NCBI GenBank assembly: GCA_905182155.1
Contig: CAJJAX010000024.1
Location: 1 to 64,000, forward strand
Reading direction: 5' to 3'
DNA length: 64,000 nucleotides
DNA from: an uncultured Pseudomonadales bacterium
GTDB taxonomy: Bacteria; Pseudomonadota; Gammaproteobacteria; Pseudomonadales; Azotimanducaceae
Below the pieces are notes generated by a model. The model worked only from the letters and a program-made list of their open reading frames with translations. It was not told where the DNA came from and did no database searches. The position numbers were made by a program, and so were the translations under genes. Below, in pieces: positions 31,542 to 39,974 of the stretch (its first letter is position 1; each line of letters starts with the position of its first letter).

Positions 31542-32519
31542 ATGCCAATTTCGTTGACACCACAGCAAAATCAAGCCGGAAACCCTGAGCTCGCCGCCCA
31601 AGGCTTTGGCCGATTAAGCCCTAACCCGGTCACCTGTTTTGATTTAAACACCCAATCTGTGCGCGCCGCCGAACATTTCGAAAAATGGGGCTATGTCGTG
31701 CTGGAACAGGCGATTAGCGCTCAGGAGGTCGATGATTTAAATCAATTTATTCAGCGCAGCCAGGCGCAACGTCCAGATCTTTGGGGGTTGGGTGAAAAGC
31801 GCAAGCCTCATCATAGAAACCAGGGCTTGATTCTGAGTCAGCCGTTACTCGACTTCCCGGAACTCGATCAATATCTGAGGCATCCTGGGAGCTTTTCATT
31901 GATCGCCATGCTTTTGGGCGGCACGGAGCACGTGCGCTGGAGCGAATTTAATCTCCGGGAAACGCCACCGAACGCGGGTCTGGGCACCATGAACTTTCAC
32001 CATGATGCGGTGTTGCAAGATCGCCATTTGCGCGCGCCTTACCTGCCATGCGACTACCTATGCAGTATTCACTACTTAACCCCGGTCACCCCGATCAGTC
32101 CCGCCTTTTGTGTGGTGCCAGGCAGTCATCGGTTTGAATCACTTCAGGCCGCCTTTGAGGCCTTGGGCCCAGATTACATCGAACAACCGATCCATGGGCC
32201 GGCGGGCACCTGTATTCTCTACGACACAGCCCTATTTCACACCCGCCTTGATGGCAACGGTATTGAAGGCAGACGAACCTGGCATCAATATTATGCCCGG
32301 GGCAGCTTTTTAAGCAGCAGTTTGCCGACCACATCTCGGTACATCCGGGCACCCAGTCCTTCGTTAACAGATTGGAACCTGATTCCCCAACGGTTGATCG
32401 AGCATCCTGACCCCGAGATTCGCCGATACTTCTCCCACTGGAACAGTGCCCAGGGCGAATGGGTCGCTAGCGGCTTCGACCCTGACGTTCGGGCCACAAT
32501 GCCCCGAGGCGAAAGCTAA
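31542..32519 (+). CDS. Phytanoyl-CoA dioxygenase (PhyH) family protein
   Basis: 325 residues. The Fe(II)/2-oxoglutarate site is visible as HxD in MNFHHDAVL (H153, D155) and a distal His in ALFHTRLDGNG, followed by RRTWHQYYARG supplying the 2-oxoglutarate-binding Arg region. The N-terminus YVVLEQAISAQEVDDLNQFI is the typical PhyH opening. Such enzymes hydroxylate lipid or small-molecule C-H bonds in the cytosol; substrate unknown. A second, interrupted PhyH gene lies at 42451-44898. It is convergent with the methyltransferase at 32564. Confidence 0.88.
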   Translation: MPISLTPQQNQAGNPELAAQGFGRLSPNPVTCFDLNTQSVRAAEHFEKWGYVVLEQAISAQEVDDLNQFIQRSQAQRPDLWGLGEKRKPHHRNQGLILSQPLLDFPELDQYLRHPGSFSLIAMLLGGTEHVRWSEFNLRETPPNAGLGTMNFHHDAVLQDRHLRAPYLPCDYLCSIHYLTPVTPISPAFCVVPGSHRFESLQAAFEALGPDYIEQPIHGPAGTCILYDTALFHTRLDGNGIEGRRTWHQYYARGSFLSSSLPTTSRYIRAPSPSLTDWNLIPQRLIEHPDPEIRRYFSHWNSAQGEWVASGFDPDVRATMPRGES

Positions 32520-32563
32520 CCCTGCGCCACCACCAGGCATTAACCCTGTGCGGCGCCCCAGGA

Positions 32564-33328
32564 TTACACTTTAGTGAGCTTAAACACCTGCTCAGAGGGG
32601 TAGGACCGCGCCCATTCCCACGAGGTCGAAAAGCGGTCGGGTGACCTGACTGCCGGCGCCTGAATCTCCTGATAGTCATCAACTCGAAAGCCCTGCGCCC
32701 GGAACAACGTAAACCACTTTGACAAAGGCAAATTGAACTCGATCCCACCCGGGTCAATGGGTGCACGGGTCCAATCCATTCGATGCAGGTCAAAGTAGCT
32801 CCGCCTCATGGCATTCGATACCGCGTCACCCTCGTCATCTGTACACACCATTGCCCAAGGTGAATGGCCCAGAAAAATTAAACGGCCACCGGGGACCAAG
32901 AGTCTTGCCGCCTCAGGAATCCATTGATACGGATCACACCAAATTGCAGCGCCATATTCACTGACCACAATGTCCGCGCAATGCTTTGGTAAGGCGGTGG
33001 CCTCAGCATTGCCCAGGATGAAGGTGATCTCTGATTCAAACCGCCGCGCAAAGCCTTTGGCCGTGACCAATTGTTGGTTTGACAAATCAACGCCTGTGAC
33101 CTGGGCGCCTCTTTGTTCAAACCAACGCGACACATAGCCTGTACCACACCCGAGTTCGACAACTGACCGGCCCACAAGACGCTCAGGAATCAGTTGCAGC
33201 TGGGATTCCGGCGTCGCCCAAATACCCCAGTAGGGGGTCTCTGCGAGCCAGGCCGCTTCACCTCGTTCGACCCATTCCGGCGCATAGGCGTCCCAAAATC
33301 GTCGATTTTCAATCAAATGATCAGTCAT
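32564..33328 (-). CDS. Class I SAM-dependent methyltransferase
   Basis: Start set at 33328 (MTDHLIENRRFWDAYAPEW) because its ATG lies within ATGACTGA and overlaps the stop of the YceI-like gene by 8 bases, indicating coupled translation. About 254 residues. Motif I is VVELGCGTGYVS, the acidic residue ending strand 2 is in VTGVDLSNQQL, and motif II-like GNAEATALP and RLLVPGGRLIFLGHSP follow. The AdoMet-binding core is complete; the C-terminal cap is unassigned. Methyl acceptor unknown. Its co-expression with a YceI-like secreted protein, which in this superfamily can bind polyisoprenoids, could suggest a quinone or isoprenoid substrate, but this is speculation. Confidence 0.86.
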   Translation of the reverse strand: MTDHLIENRRFWDAYAPEWVERGEAAWLAETPYWGIWATPESQLQLIPERLVGRSVVELGCGTGYVSRWFEQRGAQVTGVDLSNQQLVTAKGFARRFESEITFILGNAEATALPKHCADIVVSEYGAAIWCDPYQWIPEAARLLVPGGRLIFLGHSPWAMVCTDDEGDAVSNAMRRSYFDLHRMDWTRAPIDPGGIEFNLPLSKWFTLFRAQGFRVDDYQEIQAPAVRSPDRFSTSWEWARSYPSEQVFKLTKV

Positions 33329-33914
33329 CAAAATGCAACACAAAGTCCACCGGCACCCGCGTACTGATCCTTAGCAACCCTGCCAAACTGCGCAAGGCTT
33401 CGATGCCAGCGCCATATCCGAGGTCGCTCACATCAATCTCTGTCTTGCCGGTCACGATCAGTCCGCCGCTGGCATCACGTTCAAGGTTCATTATCATTGA
33501 AAGGTCTTGAACGGTTCCGTTTACAGCCAGGGTCACGGTGACAGATTCAGAACCTGCCTGGCCCGCTCGCGCCTTGGCAAAAACCGCTGATGACAATTGC
33601 GCCGACACCACCGCCAAAGGATCGTCTGCGAACAGGTGCTTCTGCATGCGTTCGTTTCGAATGGGGATATTGGTTTCTGTTGTCAGGAGGTCGATGACCA
33701 ATTGGACTTGCCCGGTGCTCGATACCGAGCCTTGTTCAAATTTAATCTGGTGGCGCTCGCTGATGCGATCATTCTTGGTCGATGTCACGCCCACAACCGA
33801 TGCCGCAACGTTCAAGTTATAAGCCGAATCCGCCAGGCCTTGCGCACTCCAGAGTAGAAGCAGCATCGGGATCACGAGGCCCTGCTTGGCAATTATTGAT
33901 AACCGTTTTTTCAT
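33321..33914 (-). CDS. YceI-like secreted protein
   Basis: 197 residues with a signal peptide (VIPMLLLLWSAQGLA) and an all-beta core with TTETNIPIRNERMQKHLF, which matches the conserved YceI/lipocalin-like TTxxxxRxxHL region. YceI proteins form a beta-barrel that binds long isoprenoid or lipid ligands in the periplasm. The ending RVPVDFVLHFDD supports a complete C-terminus. It precedes the methyltransferase with an 8-base overlap, so the two form a small operon. Confidence 0.82.
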   Translation of the reverse strand: MKKRLSIIAKQGLVIPMLLLLWSAQGLADSAYNLNVAASVVGVTSTKNDRISERHQIKFEQGSVSSTGQVQLVIDLLTTETNIPIRNERMQKHLFADDPLAVVSAQLSSAVFAKARAGQAGSESVTVTLAVNGTVQDLSMIMNLERDASGGLIVTGKTEIDVSDLGYGAGIEALRSLAGLLRISTRVPVDFVLHFDD

Positions 33915-34052
33915 CGCTGAGCGTCCTTTTGAGAATAGTTTTGTCTTAGCATTAATGGATCATACCGCTGATATCAAGGGTTGAACCCGTTCAAAGACCG
34001 TTTGGGTGGTTTTACGCCGATTTGAGCGCCATCGAGCACCCGTTCAGGCTGA

Positions 34053-35192
34053 TTAACCCCGCGTTCCCCAACGCATTAATACCGCATCGTTGTAGCCTGT
34101 CCGAATTCGGTGAACGCCAGACAGCGTTTGATCCAAATCCTGATCGCCCGTATCAACAATCACGTAAGGCCTTTGCAAGCCCTCAAGCTTGGTCTTGGTA
34201 GCCACCACGTCGATTGCCGGCAGACCGACCGCCCGAATGACCTCGGGACTAAACTGCTGGTTGCCTCGGCCAAACACATGACCTTGCCCCCCTATGACCG
34301 TGACCACAATTCGGCAAGGACCCTGGGTGGTCCAACGCAGTAGATCCAATGATGTCACGTCCTCTTGTAAGACCGCAGAATGACAGATGACATCGACCCC
34401 AAGGAGCGTGTTCGGTAAACCCAGTGCCGCCATAATGGCCGCAACCGTTTGACCACTTCCCATAAAATAGGTCACCTGGGGCTGCATTGATTCAACAAAG
34501 TCTGCGGCGATTTCTTGCTGAGCCAAGCCTTCAGACTCGCGCCCGCCCACCTTGGTGCTCTGGATGTAACTCAGTGCCGCGGGAATCTGTAATTCGCCAT
34601 AAAACTTCGCCAAAACCCGGCCGGTCCGAAAAGCAACTTCGTCTATGTCGCGGACTTCACCCAGAACTGCAGACAAAAGTCGACCAGCCATCATGTCTTG
34701 AATGATTTCCGCAACCGCCAGCGGATGATTTGCGAACACCCCGGAATGCATTTTTACGCCGCACGGAATGCCTAAAATGGTTTGATCTGCAGCCGCCGCA
34801 TCGAGCACATCACGCGCCGTGCCGTCGCCACCGGCAAACAGCAGCAAATCCAGCTTCGCCGCTTGCAACGCCCGGGTTGCCTGCTGGGTGTCGAGGCCTT
34901 TCGTTACACTAGGCGCAACATACACGACTTCGCCATCCTCGACCCCCAAATCCTTGAGCGCTGACTCGCCCATCGCGCCACTGCACGTCACCCAGTGAAT
35001 CTCGCCGAGCGCTGCTTGCAACGGCTGTAATGCCATCACAACCCGGCGGCAGACCTGACTCTCAATGCCTTGTGCGCGCGCGCGCGCCTGCACGGCCGGC
35101 CCATCACTGCCCTTCAAGCCCGCCGGTCCACCAATGCCCGCGCAAGGGTTCATCAGAAGACCAACGCGAAGTCTCTTACCGCTCGTCTGCAT
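34053..35192 (-). CDS. ATP-NAD kinase-like protein (COG3199 type)
   Basis: Start taken as ATG 35192, which shares the A of the PaaI-like gene's TGA (TGATG); the in-frame TTG at 35195 is also possible. About 379 residues, longer than NadK. LLMNPCAGIGG opens the kinase fold and FAGGDGTARDVLDA is the conserved GGDGT nucleotide motif; GIPCGVKMHSGVFA is typical of the COG3199 family. Members are predicted ATP-dependent kinases of polyphosphate/NAD type, with function mostly untested. It is the last gene of an overlapping five-gene run (tusA, GGCT, epmC, PaaI, this). A second, AcoX-like member is at 55546. Confidence 0.86.
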   Translation of the reverse strand: MQTSGKRLRVGLLMNPCAGIGGPAGLKGSDGPAVQARARAQGIESQVCRRVVMALQPLQAALGEIHWVTCSGAMGESALKDLGVEDGEVVYVAPSVTKGLDTQQATRALQAAKLDLLLFAGGDGTARDVLDAAAADQTILGIPCGVKMHSGVFANHPLAVAEIIQDMMAGRLLSAVLGEVRDIDEVAFRTGRVLAKFYGELQIPAALSYIQSTKVGGRESEGLAQQEIAADFVESMQPQVTYFMGSGQTVAAIMAALGLPNTLLGVDVICHSAVLQEDVTSLDLLRWTTQGPCRIVVTVIGGQGHVFGRGNQQFSPEVIRAVGLPAIDVVATKTKLEGLQRPYVIVDTGDQDLDQTLSGVHRIRTGYNDAVLMRWGTRG

Positions 35193-35611
35193 CAACGAAG
35201 CCGATCAAGACTGAGCCGCTTCACCACTGAACTGAAGCTAAAGCAAGCTTCACCGTCGACCACACACTCACCCGAGACAAAGACCAACGAGCCTGTTTTT
35301 CGGTTAATCCTAGGCTGACAAGAGATAATCTGACCCAGGTCGGCCCCTCGGAGGAATTCGCAGGAAAAACTAACCGTCACACAGGTCTCGGTTTCGTAAT
35401 GATCGGTTGCCGCCATACACAGTGCGAAATCTGCAAAGGTCATTAAAACGCCGCCATGGACCGACCCCATCGCATTGCAATGCGTGGCTTTCAGTTGAAA
35501 ACCATAGCCACCAAAGCCATCGCTATCCTTGGGCTCAAAGTAAAAGGGTCCAATATGGTCCTCAGCCGGATCAAACCCGGTCTGCACAATCATGGTTCCT
35601 GGAAAGCTCAT
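35192..35611 (-). CDS. PaaI-family thioesterase (hotdog fold)
   Basis: 139 residues from ATG 35611, chosen because it overlaps the epmC stop as ATGA; the open frame begins at a TTG 6 bases earlier. The hotdog core is seen in HCNAMGSVHGGVLMTFADFALCMAA, where the conserved HGG..T.AD motif carries the acidic catalytic residue, followed by CVTVSFSCEFLRGADLG. Likely a cytosolic acyl-CoA thioesterase. It is translated within the epmC to NAD kinase-like run, with no clear biochemical link to its neighbours. Confidence 0.88.
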   Translation of the reverse strand: MSFPGTMIVQTGFDPAEDHIGPFYFEPKDSDGFGGYGFQLKATHCNAMGSVHGGVLMTFADFALCMAATDHYETETCVTVSFSCEFLRGADLGQIISCQPRINRKTGSLVFVSGECVVDGEACFSFSSVVKRLSLDRLR

Positions 35612-36165
35612 GCCCAATGCTCCTGTTTTTGTTGATTGGCTTTATCGTTCAATTCGGGCTGGGCCGGAACCGACCGTGACAGTGGAGGGCCTTTTCCGGG
35701 GTTTGCATCGACCAATGCATCTAAAAAGCACGTTGCCCGCAACGGCAGTCGTTGACGCATCAAGCATCGTTCAGAGGCGACCTTCGCCTTGAAAGGTTCG
35801 CTCGGTAGTTGCGCCACATCATCGGTACTGACTTGGAAATCAACGCCTGCGGCCTCGGCAAAGAGCGATTCCAACGCCTGGGGCCGGGCTTCGACAGCCT
35901 CGAAAGCCGCTTGCTGCGGTGCATTCCGCGCTGGAAGATACCAATAGCCATAGTCATCTAATTGCCGACGCCGCCGGCCCGCCAAGCACCAATGGGCAAC
36001 TTCATGCAGCGCGCTCGCGCTAAAGTCCGCTCGAAAGACAATCACCGCGGCAGTTGTATCCTGCCGAGCGCGATAAAAAGGCTCGTCGCCACCTCCGATT
36101 AATGCCACGCCATACCGCGCGCCCAGGCTTTGATTGAAGATCTCGATGACCTGATTCGCTTGCAT
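35608..36165 (-). CDS. epmC: Elongation factor P hydroxylase
   Basis: About 185 residues. The signature block is SALHEVAHWCLAG followed by RRRRQLDDYGYWYLPAR, matching the EpmC/YfcM family. EpmC hydroxylates the beta-lysylated Lys34 of EF-P as the last step of its modification, acting after EpmB and EpmA; neither of those genes, nor efp, is in this window. ATG 36165 shares the last A of the upstream TGA (TGATG), while a GTG one codon earlier is the alternative start. The short C-terminus (PAQPELNDKANQQKQ) looks disordered. It sits between GGCT and PaaI with overlapping ends, so it is probably co-translated. Confidence 0.9.
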   Translation of the reverse strand: MQANQVIEIFNQSLGARYGVALIGGGDEPFYRARQDTTAAVIVFRADFSASALHEVAHWCLAGRRRRQLDDYGYWYLPARNAPQQAAFEAVEARPQALESLFAEAAGVDFQVSTDDVAQLPSEPFKAKVASERCLMRQRLPLRATCFLDALVDANPGKGPPLSRSVPAQPELNDKANQQKQEHWA

Positions 36166-36650
36166 CACGCCCGTCCAGGCTCTGTTTCGGCGACAGGGGT
36201 CGCCAGTAGGCCCGCAAGATAAGGCGCTGACAGAAACTCAGCGCCGGCCAATAAATGATTCAAATAGCCTTGGGCGGGCTTACAATGGGCGTCAATACAG
36301 TGCGAATTCGCTTCATAAACCCAAGCCCTGCACGGCCCAGCCGCTGTTTCAACTGACACAATCGCGCGGTCGTAGCGCTGCGGATATCCTTCATAGGGAT
36401 CCATCTGGGTAATTCCCTCAGGGCCACTCAACGTGTAGAGCACGCCCTCGACGAGGCCTGAGCCTGATCGCTCAATGTTGGCATGCGCAACCCCACGCTG
36501 CCCCTGGGCACGCTTGTTAAACACCAAGCGATAGCCTGGGAGCCGACCCGCACAGCGGCCTGTGAACCCCATGCCGCGCGCTTGCACCCGCGCAACATCC
36601 ATATTACTGCCATAAGCAAAGTAGCAGTTTGCCTGGCCGTCCCCGCTCAT
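36165..36650 (-). CDS. Gamma-glutamylcyclotransferase-like protein (AIG2/GGCT fold)
   Basis: 161 residues. The substrate-binding loop YFAYGSNMD at the N-terminus and the region MDPYEGYPQRYDR containing the catalytic glutamate are both present, with YRLVFNKRAQGQ between them. GGCT enzymes release 5-oxoproline from gamma-glutamyl amino compounds; bacterial members have varied substrates. The ATG overlaps the tusA stop as ATGA. The family assignment is firm, the substrate is not. Confidence 0.87.
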   Translation of the reverse strand: MSGDGQANCYFAYGSNMDVARVQARGMGFTGRCAGRLPGYRLVFNKRAQGQRGVAHANIERSGSGLVEGVLYTLSGPEGITQMDPYEGYPQRYDRAIVSVETAAGPCRAWVYEANSHCIDAHCKPAQGYLNHLLAGAEFLSAPYLAGLLATPVAETEPGRA

Positions 36651-36874
36651 CCTTTTTTGATCCAGTACTGATAGCCCGTCTCGCTCTCGGTTTTGGCGAG
36701 CATTTCATGGTTCATAAAGCGGCAAAAGTTGTCGAAATCCCAGCTGGTTGAGGGATCGGTTGCGAGTATTTTAATCACTTCACCCGCGGCCATATCTCGA
36801 ACTTTATTCCTCAATAGCATGAGCGGTTCCGGGCAGCGCAAGCCTTGAGCATCTAATTCGTAATCGGCATCCAT
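36647..36874 (-). CDS. tusA: TusA family sulfurtransferase
   Basis: About 75 residues from ATG 36874, which has AGAGG 6 bases upstream; a TTG two codons earlier is the alternative. The active-site motif is LRCPEPLMLL with the persulfide-carrying Cys14. The ending WDFDNFCRFMNHEML...YQYWIKKG matches the TusA C-terminus. TusA receives sulfur from IscS and passes it on for mnm5s2U34 tRNA thiolation. It leads the overlapping run GGCT-epmC-PaaI-NAD kinase-like. The tRNA 2-thiocytidine enzyme TtcA is 0.7 kb away, although TtcA does not need TusA. Confidence 0.9.
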   Translation of the reverse strand: MDADYELDAQGLRCPEPLMLLRNKVRDMAAGEVIKILATDPSTSWDFDNFCRFMNHEMLAKTESETGYQYWIKKG

Positions 36875-36968
36875 GGTCAACCTCTCAATTCGCGCTTGGC
36901 ATTATGACACAAAGGTTGAGTCCGGCCGCTGCATGAGTATAATCGCGCGCAACCGTTAGGGGGCCGCC

Positions 36969-37256
36969 ATGATCAAAGTATTGATAGAACGTCAGATCGC
37001 TGAAGGTTTGGCTCATTACTACGATTGCACGATCCGGCGCGTGATTCATTCGGTCAATGAGGCGCCGGGCTGCTTGGGCGGCGAGTCGTTAAAAGAAACC
37101 GAGAACTCCCACCGCAGGATCATCTTGTCCAAATGGGAACGATTAGTGGATTGGCAGGCCTGGTATGGCTCTGACGAGCGCCGCCGAGTTCTCACAGAAA
37201 TTGGCCCATTGCTCGAGAGCTCAGAGCGGATCACCATTCTCGAAGCGATGCACTGA
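36969..37256 (+). CDS. Antibiotic biosynthesis monooxygenase (ABM) domain protein
   Basis: 95 residues, the size of a single ferredoxin-like ABM domain. IKVLIERQIAEGLAHYYD at strand 1, NEAPGCLGGESL at the turn to strand 2, and HRRIILSKWERLVDWQAW form the typical pattern. AGGGGG lies just before the ATG. Members are dimeric monooxygenases or haem-handling proteins, often only stress-related. It is divergent from tusA (about 95 bases between starts) and its last 36 bases overlap the convergent YheU-like gene. Confidence 0.83.
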   Translation: MIKVLIERQIAEGLAHYYDCTIRRVIHSVNEAPGCLGGESLKETENSHRRIILSKWERLVDWQAWYGSDERRRVLTEIGPLLESSERITILEAMH

Positions 37257-37478
37257 TTTTTTTTCGGTTACCGCATCGACCGATACGATCAACGCTATTT
37301 CACTGCCTGGATCAAATTCGATCACCGCCTTACCAGCCGCCAATTGCGATCGAACCGCTAGGCACTTTTCTTCAAAACTGTATTCAATCTGGCCGTAATC
37401 CGTGCCTTCGCGCAGCACGAAGGCTTCGATTAGGCCCTGTTGGGCTGCCGCACTGAGCGATTCAAATGGGATATTCAT
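37221..37478 (-). CDS. yheU: YheU family protein (UPF0270)
   Basis: 85 residues. The opening MNIPFESLSAAAQQGLIEAFVLREGTDYG is the conserved YheU signature and the helix KCLAVRSQLAAGKAVIEFDP follows. Function is unknown in all species. The C-terminal end (VTEKKSVHRFENGDPL) reaches 36 bases into the oppositely oriented ABM gene. Confidence 0.85.
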   Translation of the reverse strand: MNIPFESLSAAAQQGLIEAFVLREGTDYGQIEYSFEEKCLAVRSQLAAGKAVIEFDPGSEIALIVSVDAVTEKKSVHRFENGDPL

Positions 37479-37502
37479 GCTAGGGCGTCAACCTCGTTCT
37501 AT

Positions 37503-37565
37503 CCTTGGCCTTTCCTTGGCCTTTCCTTGGGCTTTCCTTGGCTTTCCTTGGTCTTTCCTTGGTCT
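37503..37565. repeat. 10-11 bp degenerate tandem repeat CCTTGGNCTTT
   Basis: Five and a half copies of CCTTGGCCTTT and its variants start at 37503, 37514, 37525, 37536 (10 bp), 37546 and 37557. They lie in the short spacer between the ttcA stop (37608) and the yheU start (37478), so length change could affect yheU expression. Confidence 0.9.
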
Positions 37566-37607
37566 ACCACCGCCTGTATCGATTAGAGCCTGGCGCCAAA
37601 ACTCGAG

Positions 37608-38444
37608 TTACCCAAGGTTAACGAGGTCTAACAACCGCTGCGGCTTTGCACTAAGATCTTCGAAATTAAACAGCGATCGGTCTAGAAGCTGTGACGGCGC
37701 AACGCTGCACAAAGCGCGAAAGATCGTCTCGATTCGGCCCGGGAACTGTTTATCCCAAGCCAGCAGCATTTCCTTAATCACCTGCCGCTGCAAATTATCC
37801 TGAGACCCACAGAGATTGCAGGGAATGATTGGGAAGGCGCGCAGATCAGCATAATCGATCAAGTCCTTTTCTTTACAGTAGGCCAGCGGTCGGATCACGA
37901 CATTGCCGCCATCATCAGACAATAATTTCGGCGGCATAGACTTCAATTTGCCACCGTGAAACATATTGAGGAACAAGGTCTCAATCAGGTCATCGCGATG
38001 ATGGCCGAGCGCGATCTTGGTAAACCCCTGCGCCTTGGCAAAACGGTAGAGAATCCCTCGGCGAAATCGCGAACACCATCCACAATAGGTTTTACCTTCC
38101 GGCACCATCTCGGTAACCAAGGAATAGGTATCCTCTTCCAGAATGTGAAAATCGACCCCGAGATCTGTCAAATAGTTGGGCAAAACGGTTTCAGGAAATC
38201 CGGGCTGCTTTTGGTCGAGGTTCACCGCCACCAACTCAAAATCAATTGGCGCCCGGGTCTTAAGCGTCATCAAAAGATCGAGCATCGCGTAGGAATCTTT
38301 GCCGCCAGACAAGCAGACCATCACTTTGTCGCCCGCCTCGATCATGTTGAAATCCCCAATCGCGCGGCCGACCTCTCGGCGCAACCGTTTCTCGAGTTTA
38401 ATGCCCTCGCGCTTGGCTTTAGCTTCGGGAGACTGATCGGGCAT
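37608..38444 (-). CDS. ttcA: tRNA 2-thiocytidine(32) synthetase TtcA
   Basis: 278 residues, typical length. The PP-loop ATP pyrophosphatase motif is LSGGKDS (46-51). The two conserved CxxC pairs are CGWC (121-124) and CNLC (209-212); in TtcA these Cys residues hold a [4Fe-4S] cluster needed for 2-thiocytidine formation at C32 of several tRNAs. [14 protein letters not shown] and [11 protein letters not shown] match the family closely. The gene ends just downstream of a tandem-repeat spacer and is divergent from the polysaccharide deacetylase at 38502. Confidence 0.95.
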   Translation of the reverse strand: MPDQSPEAKAKREGIKLEKRLRREVGRAIGDFNMIEAGDKVMVCLSGGKDSYAMLDLLMTLKTRAPIDFELVAVNLDQKQPGFPETVLPNYLTDLGVDFHILEEDTYSLVTEMVPEGKTYCGWCSRFRRGILYRFAKAQGFTKIALGHHRDDLIETLFLNMFHGGKLKSMPPKLLSDDGGNVVIRPLAYCKEKDLIDYADLRAFPIIPCNLCGSQDNLQRQVIKEMLLAWDKQFPGRIETIFRALCSVAPSQLLDRSLFNFEDLSAKPQRLLDLVNLG

Positions 38445-38501
38445 AACGGAGTACTCTAGGGTTTCGGCGCAGAGTTTAACACCGAGGAGAACTGATCTGA
38501 A

Positions 38502-39554
38502 ATGATTACCACCTATCGCGTTATGCTGATCTCAGCCCTCTTATTCTGCCTCATGCCCAACTCGGGACATGCGCTGGTGATTTTGCAGTACCACCACATT
38601 GCGACAGACACCCCGTTTTCGACCAGCACAAAACCCGAAATCTTTGCTGCGCATCTCGAGCACTTGGCTCAGTCTGGTTTTAAGGTTGTTGCGCTCAGCG
38701 AGCACCTCGCGCAATCCAAGGCGGGTGATGCCGAAGCGAACGCACTTGAGGTCGCGATCACCTTTGACGATGCCTATCGAAGTATTTTTACCGAGGCCTT
38801 TCCTTTATTGCGCGCACGAGGCTGGCCCTTCACTATTTTTGTGGCGACAGACCTTGTCGGCAGACCCGGTGGGCGCTACCTGGCTTGGGATGAGTTGAAG
38901 GCAATGAAGGCTGAAGGCGCCGAGATTGCCAATCACAGCACCGGCCACCAGCACTGGGCCAGAAAACCGAGCAACACGACGAATGACGCTTGGTCAGACG
39001 AGTTCGTGCAAGACGCCCTGCGCGCTCAAGAGACCCTTGATGCGCACCTCGGCGTCGGGCCAAAACACTACGCCCTACCGTACGGCGAATACTATCCTGC
39101 GCTCGTAACCCAACTGCAAGCTGAGGGCTTTTTAGTATTTGGCCAACACAGCGGCGCGGTATCGATGCCCCTGCCCCCGGTTATTCCACGTTATCCGATG
39201 GGCGGACCCTACGCGGGTCTCGACAGTTTTAAAACCAAGGTTCTGACCCTGGCATTTCCAGGCGCGCCGTCGTTACACAACCCCATCCTCACAGGCCTTG
39301 AGACCAAACCGATGATTAACGCCACGGCCTTAGGACTGACCCGTGTTACTGGGCTGAACTGTTTTGGCCCGGACGGCGCCATCGAACCCAAGGCTGAAAA
39401 CCGTGCGATTGTGATCCAGGCGACAGCACCCCTGAAACCTGGGCGCGCGCGTTATAACTGCACCCGGTTGAGCAATGAACCTGGCCGTTTTTATTGGCAT
39501 TCATACTTCTGGATGAAACAGCATTCCGACAACACCTGGTATGAAGAGCCCTAA
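38502..39554 (+). CDS. Secreted polysaccharide deacetylase (NodB homology domain)
   Basis: 350 residues with a Sec signal peptide ([16 protein letters not shown]). The NodB motifs are all present: motif 1 ITFDDAYRS (D-D), motif 2 HSTGHQH (metal-binding His pair), and motif 3 ALPYGEYYP. The N-terminus VILQYHHI resembles the PgaB-type deacetylase subgroup. It should remove N- or O-acetyl groups from an extracellular or periplasmic polysaccharide using a divalent metal. The C-terminal 100 residues (after [10 protein letters not shown]) form an extra beta-rich domain with [10 protein letters not shown] that I cannot name. No polysaccharide synthesis genes are adjacent. Confidence 0.88.
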   Translation: MITTYRVMLISALLFCLMPNSGHALVILQYHHIATDTPFSTSTKPEIFAAHLEHLAQSGFKVVALSEHLAQSKAGDAEANALEVAITFDDAYRSIFTEAFPLLRARGWPFTIFVATDLVGRPGGRYLAWDELKAMKAEGAEIANHSTGHQHWARKPSNTTNDAWSDEFVQDALRAQETLDAHLGVGPKHYALPYGEYYPALVTQLQAEGFLVFGQHSGAVSMPLPPVIPRYPMGGPYAGLDSFKTKVLTLAFPGAPSLHNPILTGLETKPMINATALGLTRVTGLNCFGPDGAIEPKAENRAIVIQATAPLKPGRARYNCTRLSNEPGRFYWHSYFWMKQHSDNTWYEEP

Positions 39555-39974
39555 AACGATGACGCGTGGTCAAGACACCTTGTCGAGGCACGGCGTCGTG
39601 CCCGACCGCAAGCCCCTTATCCTCGATTCCCATTTTTGCAGATGCTCAGAACAGATCTCGCCTCACGTTTATTGCCATGATTCGCTCGGCCTCGAGATCA
39701 GTCAACCGAGTAGGTCCGTCAATGCAACCACATCGTTATCCCCGTGATCAAGCAGTGCCCCGCATCCGGTTCATCGTCCCAAAGCGTCAGAACCCGAATA
39801 CCGCATCGTCTTGTCCTGCCCTGACTCGGGTGACCGGCGCCTGCAGCTGCAGACGCGGTACAAACAGCGGGCGGGTTATCAACGCTGAAGACAATTCAAT
39901 CGCTTACGCGATAGCACTTGAAATTCTACCCTGACCAAACCTATCCTAAGAGAACCCTTAACCTTGAGACAAGC
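39555..39974. other. Intergenic region, no supported gene
   Basis: Between the deacetylase and the hotdog protein, both plus strand. Open frames here lack family resemblance. The hotdog gene's upstream in-frame TTG (39918) lies inside it, but ATG 39975 is preferred. No terminator or RNA gene was recognised. Confidence 0.4.

Noticed and set aside
39566-39934. Open frame of 122 codons between the deacetylase and the hotdog gene
   Set aside because: Low-complexity Arg/Ser/Pro sequence with no family features or start site.
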